A stretch of DNA of 64,000 bases from Bacillus litorisediminis (GTDB taxonomy: Bacteria > Bacillota > Bacilli > Bacillales > JC228). The translations under genes and the position numbers were made by a program. Shown in pieces: positions 50,705 to 64,000 of the stretch (its first letter is position 1; each line of letters opens with the position of its first letter). The stretch covers positions 1 through 64,000 of the forward strand of contig NZ_JAKZKT010000010.1 in NCBI RefSeq assembly GCF_022808645.1, in the 5' to 3' direction. The notes under the pieces were generated by a model. That model saw only the letters and a program-made list of their open reading frames with translations. It was not told the DNA's origin and did not search any database.

Positions 50705-51145
50705 GGACCCGTCTCGAGGAAAAATGTGTTATTTTTAGGTATTATAGAGTGCAGTCACCAGAAAAACTAAGCCATTTACAGGTGAAATCGAGTCAGACGC
50801 CAGACAACAACTGTGCCATCCGCAATAACCCTAGCCGGACACCACCAGAAAATTCCCGGCTACATACAGTCACCAGCCAAAACCGAGTTCTTTCCTACAC
50901 AACCCGAACCATTTTACAAAAAGCCGGTTAAAAGAGACTAAACTCTGTCAAACCCACGCCAACGGATCCCTGCAGCCCCAACTGAGAAAACCCGCCCCCA
51001 TCCATAGGCCTTTCTTCCCTATTTTTCGACAAAAAACGCCTTTATCAAAATACACGAAAAAGTATGAAATATCTGCAATATATCTGAATTTATGACCAAT
51101 TTGTGAACAACCAGAATGTACATGTTCACTTTCTCACGATATCAA
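50705..51145 (+). other. Gene-free stretch before the atp promoter
   Basis: About 440 bases with no convincing coding frame. CACCAG-containing and GCCGG words recur loosely (50755-50900). A C-rich segment with many CCC/CCA (50940-51000) follows. The atp promoter begins at its end. Confidence 0.5.
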
Positions 51146-51174
51146 TTGACATTGCCAAACCCCTATTGTATGCT
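51146..51174 (+). promoter_or_regulatory. atp operon promoter
   Basis: TTGACA (51146-51151) and TATGCT (51169-51174) with a 17-bp spacer, about 100 bp before the first gene. Confidence 0.78.
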
Positions 51175-51273
51175 AATCATTGGTATAGAATGATAAGGTT
51201 TTCAAAACCCCGTTTATACTAATAAATCTGTATGATTTACCACCGTAAACACTCCATTTAAGAGGTCAGTTCC

Positions 51274-51495
51274 ATGAAGAAGAATGACCACCATCCATTT
51301 CGCGCTATGGCTCTTATGTCGGCTATACTCTCACAGTTAGTAGGCTGTATCCTGATCGGACTTTTTGGAGGCAGATGGGTCGACAAAGCAATCGGTACGG
51401 AGCCATTATTCCTTATTATTGGACTTCTTTTGGGGTTAACAGCGGGGATTTACAGCATGCTTCAGTTGATTCGCCATTTTAATTCAGGAGATTAG
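51274..51495 (+). CDS. atpZ: AtpZ/AtpI-family protein of the ATP synthase operon
   Basis: A 73-aa double-helix membrane protein (LMSAILSQLVGCILIGLFGG; TEPLFLIIGLLLGLTAGIYS), the ATPase_gene1 type. The family is proposed to help c-ring assembly or Mg uptake; this is not certain. AAGAGGTCAG precedes the ATG. First gene of the operon, seven bases before atpI. Confidence 0.85.
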   Translation: MKKNDHHPFRAMALMSAILSQLVGCILIGLFGGRWVDKAIGTEPLFLIIGLLLGLTAGIYSMLQLIRHFNSGD

Positions 51496-51501
51496 AGTGA
51501 A

Positions 51502-52621
<1,120 letters not shown>

Positions 52622-52642
52622 TATATTTTTCATTAGAAATAA

Positions 52643-52891
<249 letters not shown>

Positions 52892-52911
52892 GTAAATAAG
52901 ACAAATTTCAA

Positions 52912-52948
52912 AATGGCGAAGATCATTCGAATGAGTTCCTTCGCCATT
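52912..52948 (+). terminator. Stem-loop between atpE and atpF
   Basis: AATGGCGAAG (52912-52921) pairs perfectly with CTTCGCCATT (52939-52948). CCTTTATG follows, with no T run, so it is more likely an mRNA-stabilising or partial-attenuation hairpin that raises subunit c output than a full terminator. The atpE-atpF gap is 187 bp, the longest in the operon. Confidence 0.7.
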
Positions 52949-53033
52949 CCTTTATGTAGATGTACTGAATTTAATTGTTGAAGAGAACAGGAAAAGCAGT
53001 ATAACCAAAGCTCTTGTTCTCTGATTGACGTAA

Positions 53034-54121
<1,088 letters not shown>

Positions 54122-54133
54122 TAAATGTAATAA

Positions 54134-55654
<1,521 letters not shown>

Positions 55655-55683
55655 TGGATGGGCACTAGGAAAAAGGGTGGTGA

Positions 55684-56547
<864 letters not shown>

Positions 56548-56561
56548 AAGGACCTAAAAAA

Positions 56562-56668
56562 TGGAATAAGCGCAAATAGGAAAGCCTTGGACATAGCCTG
56601 CTTTTTCAATACTGTGACCCAGTCAGAACAGTTGATGGCGAGCAAAGCCAAGGCGCCTGCGCTATTCG
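56562..56668 (+). other. Structured spacer between atpG and atpD
   Basis: GCGCA...GCCTTGG (56570-56590) is complementary, with internal loops, to CCAAGGC...TGCGC (56648-56662), enclosing a 58-base apical part. A long hairpin just before the atpD ribosome site could adjust beta-subunit expression. No T run follows, so termination is unlikely. Confidence 0.55.
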
Positions 56669-56674
56669 TACTAG

Positions 56675-58108
<1,434 letters not shown>

Positions 58109-58132
58109 ATCACACACCAGCGAGGAGGATAA

Positions 58133-58543
<411 letters not shown>

Positions 58544-58550
58544 GCAAAAT

Positions 58551-58593
58551 CCTTAAGAATGCTGCCGGGTTGCAGTGTTCTTAAGGTTTTTTT
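58551..58593 (+). terminator. atp operon terminator
   Basis: CCTTAAGAA (58551-58559) pairs with TTCTTAAGG (58578-58586), with an inner CTG/CAG pair, then seven T. Confidence 0.92.
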
Positions 58594-58850
58594 GTTTGAT
58601 TTATAGACATAAATGACAAAAACAGCGTATGAGGCAGAAGTGCTCGTCATACAGGTGATGAACCACCCAAAGCAGCGATCCGTATGCAAAAGTGACCTTT
58701 GAAACAGGACATCAACCACCATATCAAAGTGAACCCTACCGTTTGTAAAGTCAACTGCGTTTCGTACTAAGTGAATAAAGATGGACTGGATTGAGCTTCA
58801 TTCGTACAAATTGTTTGTGGGGGATAGAGGAGCGTATGTCTAATTCGCAG

Positions 58851-59060
58851 TAACGGAACAGGTACCCAAGTACAAACGGATCCTGGTTCCGCTATTTGAG
58901 GTAAAACGGGTATTTTTCAAAGGTTATCGGTCTCTGATTCCGCTATTTGCCGCAAAACTAGCAAATTTTGAATGATATTGGGCAAATAGCGGAACGTAAA
59001 TCCGCTTCGCTCTACAAGACGGCGTATTTTTAAAAAAATAACGGAACGTAAATCCGTTAA
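58851..59060 (+). repeat. Four-motif intergenic element (TTCCG[CT]TATTT family)
   Basis: TTCCGCTATTT at 58887-58897 and 58938-58948, then the reverse complement AAATAGCGGAA at 58984-58994 and AAATAACGGAA near 59035-59045, preceded by TAACGGAAC at 58851. GGATCC-like words accompany them. This is the same build as 4369-4529 and the motifs of the 193-bp array. Confidence 0.75.
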
Positions 59061-59489
59061 GGAAAGCAAAAAGCAAATGGAACGAGCACTGGGGAAGCTG
59101 GTCCCGTGTCTCGCACCGATTTCAAGTCAAGCTGCGAAAGTTTAGTTATGAATCAAACAACACCAGCAAACAATTCGCCCCATTTTTTACCCACAAAAAT
59201 GGAATGTTACCCAGGCTTGGACAATATAGTATAAGAGTAAGAGACAGGCACCAAATTTGTAACAAAAATGTAACCTATATTTTCATGAAAATGCATGAAA
59301 ATACAAGGAAATTTTTCCTAATTTCTTTAATCATATCCAGTAATGTAGGTCTTTGTAACTGTTTATGTAAAAGATTTTGTATTATTTTGTAAGAATTATA
59401 GAAATTTTGTCGAATATAGATTACTATTGTTAAGTATGCATTATTGTTACAAAAATATTTCAAAACTAAGATAAAAGGGAGGGCCTCCT
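59061..59489 (+). other. Gene-free region upstream of the ABC export locus
   Basis: No supported gene. It holds the 9-6-9 inverted repeat ATTTTCATG...CATGAAAAT (59279-59302) and a direct repeat of TGTAAC 11 bp apart just before it. These are possible regulator sites for the genes at 59490 on. The last 90 bases are AT-rich and probably contain the promoter, which I could not place confidently. Confidence 0.45.
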
Positions 59490-61175
59490 ATGAATAATGA
59501 GAATCAGGGGAGACAAGAAGTGGCTGCTGGCTTAGAAGCAGCACCTAGAAAAACAGGTTCAAAGAAGTGGATTATGTCATCCATCATGGCTGCGGTAGTA
59601 TTAGTTTCTGCCATCGTTGTATATGGTTTCATGTCTAATAAGTCACCAAAGGAAGCCTACTTGCAAGCAGAATATAATTCATTTGTGCAAGCACAGGAAA
59701 CATTCGAAGAAAACTATGGGGATTTACTTGAGCTTCAGGAAAAAGCGGAATCAGAAAGCTATTCGTCTCAGCTAGATATTAGCGGAAATTTTGACGTTCA
59801 ATTAGAAACTCCAGATCCAACTTTAATGATGGTTCAAGGATTACTCGAGCAAATTAATATTTCAGTTGATACACAAACCGATGTAAAAAACGAACAAAAC
59901 TATGTAAAACTTGGAGTTGAACTGCAGGGAACTACGGTTGCAGATGCTGAAATGATCCAGTCTGGTGATCAGGTTGGAGTAAGAGTACCGTTGGCTTACA
60001 GTGATATCTTATACCTGGACACCACTCAATTCGGTGAATTTATGCGCCGGATTGACCCTTACTATGTGGGTCCAGACACTCTAAACTTAGATACTATTAA
60101 ACTAAGTGATTTAAAGCTTACGGATGATGAAAAAGCAGCTTTAAAAGAAACATACGGAAAACTTTTAATTGATCAATTAGCAGAAGAAAACTTCACCCGT
60201 GAAGACGGTGTATCTGTTGATATTAAAGGGGTTAATGTTAAGGCTGATAAAATTGAATTAACCCTATCTGAAAGTGAAGTTAAATCACTTCTAAAAGAAT
60301 TCTTAACAACTGCAGCAGAAGATGAAACTTTACACAATATCATCATTGACCGTTATCAGTTGATTGTAGAAACAGCACAGCTTGAAGCAGATCCAACAGT
60401 TACCCTTTTATCGCCAGAGGATTTAAAGGCTGAACTGGTTGCCGGATTGGAAGAAGCAGCAAACAATGTAGATCAATTAGTACTTGAATCTGGCATCAAA
60501 TCAACGATATGGGTAAACTCTGATGAGCAAATCGTGCAAAGACAAATTATGTTTGAAGTAGCAGGTGTTGAACCTGTAGAAGTAGTATTATCCACATACA
60601 ATGTTGAAAACGACGGAAAACAATTGAAAGAATTTAAAGTCAATGCAAGCGGGGCAGAGGATACAGGCGGATATTTAGCGATTACATCTGAGACAGAAGG
60701 AGAAGGCACTGACCGCAAAGTAAAAACAGACATAGCACTGAACGCAAAAGAATTTGGTGAAGAAATCATAAATGCAGTGTTTACAATCGACTCTGCTTAT
60801 GAAGCAGGCAAAGGAAATGAAGTGAAGAGTGTTCACGACTTTAACTTAGACCTGGGTTCTGCTCTCCTTGCTCAGTCAGGCGGCTTCTACTTGAATGGTA
60901 CAGTTGAAGATACAAAGGACATTAATTTAAAAGACGATTATGCTAACCAAACGACTAACGTAACAGTAAATGTAGGGGACGACTACCAAGGCGGAACCAT
61001 CGAATTAAAACTAGATTCGAAAACGGAATTCAAAGCGATTGAGATTCCAAGCTTAGAAGGCGGAGTGAATGTGATGGAGCTTTCTGACGAGGAGCTTATG
61101 AGCTTAGCAGAAGAAATGATGTACAACTTAGAAAACGCAGTTAACGGATTAATGGGACAATTTGGCGCATTCTAA
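59490..61175 (+). CDS. Membrane-anchored extracytoplasmic protein of an ABC locus (DUF6583-like)
   Basis: A 561-aa protein. About 27 cytoplasmic residues precede one membrane helix (MSSIMAAVVLVSAIVVYGFM). A large outward domain of mixed beta/alpha, rich in Asp/Glu and lacking cysteines, makes up the rest. No catalytic motif is visible. Position before two ABC-2 permeases and an ATPase, 21 bp ahead, suggests a partner protein of that exporter. The DUF6583 label is my recollection of similar neighbours and is tentative. GGGAGGGCCTCCT precedes the ATG. Confidence 0.75.
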   Translation: MNNENQGRQEVAAGLEAAPRKTGSKKWIMSSIMAAVVLVSAIVVYGFMSNKSPKEAYLQAEYNSFVQAQETFEENYGDLLELQEKAESESYSSQLDISGNFDVQLETPDPTLMMVQGLLEQINISVDTQTDVKNEQNYVKLGVELQGTTVADAEMIQSGDQVGVRVPLAYSDILYLDTTQFGEFMRRIDPYYVGPDTLNLDTIKLSDLKLTDDEKAALKETYGKLLIDQLAEENFTREDGVSVDIKGVNVKADKIELTLSESEVKSLLKEFLTTAAEDETLHNIIIDRYQLIVETAQLEADPTVTLLSPEDLKAELVAGLEEAANNVDQLVLESGIKSTIWVNSDEQIVQRQIMFEVAGVEPVEVVLSTYNVENDGKQLKEFKVNASGAEDTGGYLAITSETEGEGTDRKVKTDIALNAKEFGEEIINAVFTIDSAYEAGKGNEVKSVHDFNLDLGSALLAQSGGFYLNGTVEDTKDINLKDDYANQTTNVTVNVGDDYQGGTIELKLDSKTEFKAIEIPSLEGGVNVMELSDEELMSLAEEMMYNLENAVNGLMGQFGAF

Positions 61176-61196
61176 AACTGAATGTAGGTGTAAATC

Positions 61197-62399
61197 ATGG
61201 GGAAAGTAAAGGCCCTATTAAACTTACAATTTAAAACAGTGATCAAACAATGGAAGCTGCTTTTAGCAAGCTTCCTTGTTCCTATTCTGGTTGTAACTGG
61301 AATCGGGCTTCTTGTCTCATCCCTTTTTGAACCGGAATTGAGAGAACCATTCAAGGTTGCCATTGTAGACAAGGAAAGCAGTATGGAAACCGGATATATT
61401 ATTCAGCATCTGACAGAGGCTGAGCACATGAAGTCGATGTTTTCAGTAATTGAAACAACAGAAGAAGAGGCTTTTCAGCTTCTTGAACAAGATGAAATAG
61501 CGGCCGTTATGATTATCCCCGATCAGTTTAGTAAGGATATCGCCAGAGGCATCAATACACCAGTGAAGGTCGTTGGGAACTCCCAGCGGCCTTTCCAATC
61601 TCAAATGATTCGGCATTTCATGGAAAGTGCAGCTGACTTTGTCTCTGCAGCACAAAGCGGCGTCAACACAGTCGATGCGTTTCTTCGCGAGGCAAATGTT
61701 TCAAGAGAGATGATTAGACAGGCATTTCAGACAAGCATTGTAGATTTTAGCTTTCATGCCCTCGGCCGAAATGATGTGTATGAAGAAGTAGTAGTCGATC
61801 AATTGCACACGACTGATTTAGAACAATACTACTTGGGTTCAGGCTTAATTGGAATTGTCATGATATGGGCATTCTTTTCCCTATGGCTAACAAGAGGATC
61901 AATGGAAAATACGGTTCTCCGCCGTCTAGTCGTGTCTGGCGTAACAACCAGACATCGGTTTACGGCAAGACTCATCTCAACCTTTATAATCGTCTTAATC
62001 CAATTAGTACTGCTGACACCATTCATATGGGATATGATATCTCAGCCGATTCGATTGTTCCTTTACTTATTGTTAATGGGATTCATGTTCATCACTTGTT
62101 TCTTATTAATCGAAGCCATCACCATGAACGAGAAGCCCATGCTTATTGTGAGTACAATCATGCTTTTAATCTTTTTATTGCTTGGAGGACATATCCTGCC
62201 GACCGTATACCTGCCAGCCTGGCTTGAAAATGTATCTGCTTTACTGCCAAACTACTGGGCCATGAATGGATACTCTATGATAGTGTCGGAGCAGGAAGGA
62301 TTGACGGGGGTAATCCTTGCTTCAGTATGTTTTATGCTCGTCTTTTGGCTAGCTGCTTATCTGTTTGAAAAAATCAGGGTAAGGAGGGTGATTACATGA
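61197..62399 (+). CDS. ABC-2 type transporter permease (first)
   Basis: A 400-aa permease. One N-terminal helix (LLLASFLVPILVVTGIGLLV), a ~150-residue extracellular domain, and five C-terminal helices, ending in a Pro-rich LLGGHILPTVYLPAWLENVS loop, fit the YhgE/NatB-like ABC-2 fold. It likely pairs with the next permease as a heterodimer. It overlaps the next gene by four bases (ATGA). Confidence 0.88.
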   Translation: MGKVKALLNLQFKTVIKQWKLLLASFLVPILVVTGIGLLVSSLFEPELREPFKVAIVDKESSMETGYIIQHLTEAEHMKSMFSVIETTEEEAFQLLEQDEIAAVMIIPDQFSKDIARGINTPVKVVGNSQRPFQSQMIRHFMESAADFVSAAQSGVNTVDAFLREANVSREMIRQAFQTSIVDFSFHALGRNDVYEEVVVDQLHTTDLEQYYLGSGLIGIVMIWAFFSLWLTRGSMENTVLRRLVVSGVTTRHRFTARLISTFIIVLIQLVLLTPFIWDMISQPIRLFLYLLLMGFMFITCFLLIEAITMNEKPMLIVSTIMLLIFLLLGGHILPTVYLPAWLENVSALLPNYWAMNGYSMIVSEQEGLTGVILASVCFMLVFWLAAYLFEKIRVRRVIT

Positions 62400-63541
62400 G
62401 TCGCTCCCTCTTTATACTCCAGCTAACTTTATTTTTGAAAAAACCGGTGAAGCTTCTCTTAACTTTGTTTATACCATTTATGTGTACATGGCTTATTTTC
62501 AGCTTACTCGAGGAAACACAGGAAAATGCAGCTATTCCGATTGTGATTGTAGATGAGGATCAGAGTGAAACATCTGCATTAATAATCGAACGGATAAAGG
62601 AATTAGAGGAAATAGAAGTCAGTCAATTAAAACATGAAGAAGCTGAAAGACTACTTTTACAGGGGAAAATCGATAGCATTTTTGTTTTTACAAAAGGCTT
62701 CGAAGAAAAATTAAAAGAAGAAGACCGGGATCAAACCATTCTTGTAAAAAGAACTTCGAACGCCATCGCTTACGGAATTGTGCAGGAGCTTTTAGCCAGC
62801 GAGGTTACGAGAATATCCAGCAATATGAAGGCAGCAAATACTGTGGTGCAATACTATCGCTCATTGCAGCCTGAACTTGAGACGGACAAGGTTTGGGAAG
62901 AAGCCTATCTTCACTCAGACCAGTATTGGGATCCGGAACCACTCATGGGAATTGAATATGAAATGTACGATGTAAAAGCCCAAACCATAGAGACTGCCGA
63001 TACCGGATTTACAGCGGATTTTTGGCAGATTTGGAGCTTTATGACGCTGTTAATGGTTCTCACATCATTTCAATGGTACATCCGCGTTAAAGATGAGGCG
63101 CTTGCAACAAGAATGAAGACTACTTTGGGCGGTACTCAAGTCTATGTACTCGGTGTTGGCGGAGCCCATTTATTGCTGCAAGTAGTCCAAGGTGTCATTT
63201 CCGTGATTTTATATAACGTTTTCTTTGAAACAGACTGGAGGCAAATGGGCTACGTAATTTGGTTAACCGTGATTGCATTTGCGCTCGGACTCCTGCTAGC
63301 CCATTACCTTCATAATAAAGGAAGTTATTATGTGACCGCGTTCTTCTTAAGCGGCCTGTTTGCGGTATTGGGCGAAAGCTTTTTCCCGATTTCCGATCTC
63401 TATGCGCCGCTAGAAAAAGCAGCCTTTCTTTCCCCGATCGGCACCGTTCAGGGCGAAATCGTAAGCTGGATTAGCTGGTCCCTTTTGGCAATCGTAATTG
63501 GAATATGGGTGACAAGAAAGAGTGGTGAACGGATTGATTAA
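62396..63541 (+). CDS. ABC-2 type transporter permease (second)
   Basis: A 381-aa permease of the same layout as its neighbour: helix 1 (KLLLTLFIPFMCTWLIFSLL), an extracellular domain (~35-215) and five to six C-terminal helices. Its sequence diverges from the first, so it is an old duplication. The substrate is unknown. It overlaps the ATPase start by a few bases. Confidence 0.87.
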   Translation: MSRSLFILQLTLFLKKPVKLLLTLFIPFMCTWLIFSLLEETQENAAIPIVIVDEDQSETSALIIERIKELEEIEVSQLKHEEAERLLLQGKIDSIFVFTKGFEEKLKEEDRDQTILVKRTSNAIAYGIVQELLASEVTRISSNMKAANTVVQYYRSLQPELETDKVWEEAYLHSDQYWDPEPLMGIEYEMYDVKAQTIETADTGFTADFWQIWSFMTLLMVLTSFQWYIRVKDEALATRMKTTLGGTQVYVLGVGGAHLLLQVVQGVISVILYNVFFETDWRQMGYVIWLTVIAFALGLLLAHYLHNKGSYYVTAFFLSGLFAVLGESFFPISDLYAPLEKAAFLSPIGTVQGEIVSWISWSLLAIVIGIWVTRKSGERID

Positions 63542-64000
63542 CGTACAGGATGTAAAAAAGAAATACGGAAAGCACGAATCCTTAAAGGGCATCTCGTTTT
63601 CCATTGAAAAAGGTGAAGTTTTTGGTCTCATTGGCCCCAATGGTGCGGGAAAATCAACATTGTTATCTATTATGGCGACTATTCTTCAGCCAACTGCAGG
63701 CACCATCATCATTGATGGCAAGGACGTGAAAAAACAGGCAAAAGACATCCGCCGCAGACTCGGATTTGTCCCGCAGGATCTCGCCCTTTGGCCAGAGCTC
63801 ACAGTCGAAGAGAATATGATTTTCTGGAGCAAGCTGACCAATCCAAAAGTCGATAAAAGTGAATTACTCGGCCATTGCGAACAGGTAGGTCTCAAGGAAA
63901 AATGGAAGACAAAAGTTTCAGCTCTCTCAGGAGGAATGAAGCGAAAGCTTAACATTGCCGTAGCTCTCATCCATCAGCCGTCCATCATTATAATGGATGA
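63534..64000 (+). CDS. ABC transporter ATP-binding protein (partial, runs off the window)
   Basis: The N-terminal 155 residues of an ABC ATPase. Walker A is GPNGAGKST, the Q-loop is FVPQDLALWPELT, the signature is ALSGGMKRKL, and Walker B (IIIMDE) is cut at the window edge. TTG at 63534 overlaps the permease stop by eight bases; an in-frame GTG at 63525 is an alternative. It powers the two permeases just upstream and is closest to drug/lipid or peptide export ATPases (CcmA-like). Confidence 0.9.
   Translation, partial: MINVQDVKKKYGKHESLKGISFSIEKGEVFGLIGPNGAGKSTLLSIMATILQPTAGTIIIDGKDVKKQAKDIRRRLGFVPQDLALWPELTVEENMIFWSKLTNPKVDKSELLGHCEQVGLKEKWKTKVSALSGGMKRKLNIAVALIHQPSIIIMD

Noticed and set aside
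50623-50931. 102-codon frame downstream of array 3
   Set aside because: It begins inside repeat units, lacks a ribosome site and has no recognisable protein pattern.
59204-59392. 62-codon frame upstream of the ABC locus
   Set aside because: No ribosome site; it spans the palindromic leader and has no protein-like features.

Overview
The window is a chromosomal segment from an endospore-forming, low-to-moderate-GC Bacillaceae bacterium. The evidence is the presence of spo0F, spoIIR, rpoE (delta), a CTP-sensing pyrG leader, a T-box leader, and a gene order that follows the Bacillus subtilis ywj-ywk-ywl-atp region: cls, fadF, acdA, rpoE, pyrG, ywjG, spo0F, fbaA, tal, murAB, glpX, rho, rpmE, tdk, prfA, prmC, spoIIR, ywlC, mntP, ywlE, rpiB, ywlG, glyA, upp, mnaA, atpI-C. 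No rRNA, tRNA, prophage, transposase or CRISPR array was seen.

Layout. 1-1.9 kb: the end of an unrecognised gene, a XapX-type membrane protein, a probable frameshifted small ORF and cardiolipin synthase. 2-13 kb: acyl-CoA metabolism, with fadF behind a FadR-like operator, then thiolase, 3-hydroxybutyryl-CoA dehydrogenase, two acyl-CoA dehydrogenases, a TetR regulator and the fused mutase icmF. Together these could convert isobutyryl-CoA to acetyl-CoA, except that no enoyl-CoA hydratase is encoded here. 13-25.4 kb: housekeeping genes for transcription (rpoE, rho), CTP synthesis, phosphorelay (spo0F), central carbon metabolism (fbaA, tal, glpX), cell wall (murAB), ribosome (rpmE), tdk and a lipoprotein. 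25.4-26.8 kb: a gene-free repeat tract. 26.9-31.4 kb: hisK, an acetyltransferase, and a T-box-controlled serine pathway operon (aminotransferase + serA) on the minus strand. 32-44.2 kb: prfA-prmC, spoIIR, ywlC with a DnaA-box cluster, mntP, an AraC regulator, ywlE, a chemoreceptor-like protein, rpiB, ywlG, a DMT transporter, an M23 peptidase and a Nudix protein. 44.3-50.1 kb: glyA, upp, mnaA and a Vpr-like subtilase. 51.1-58.6 kb: the complete F1Fo ATP synthase operon. 59.5-64 kb: a membrane-anchored protein, two ABC-2 type permeases and the start of their ATPase.

The most unusual material lies in the long intergenic regions. Three arrays of a degenerate core (consensus near TGAGTTCGGTTAAA) repeat every 20-21 bp, averaging about 20.5 bp, which is about two helical turns. 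A different core (GCGCGAAAAT) repeats exactly every 20 bp at 47.66 kb. A third family, built on TTCCG(C/T)TATTT and its reverse complement, occurs as single multi-motif elements at 4.4 and 58.9 kb and as a 193-bp tandem array at 25.8-26.66 kb. I do not recognise a described function for any of them.

All coordinates and motifs were read by eye. Starts were chosen from Shine-Dalgarno spacing and remembered family N-termini; no database search was run.
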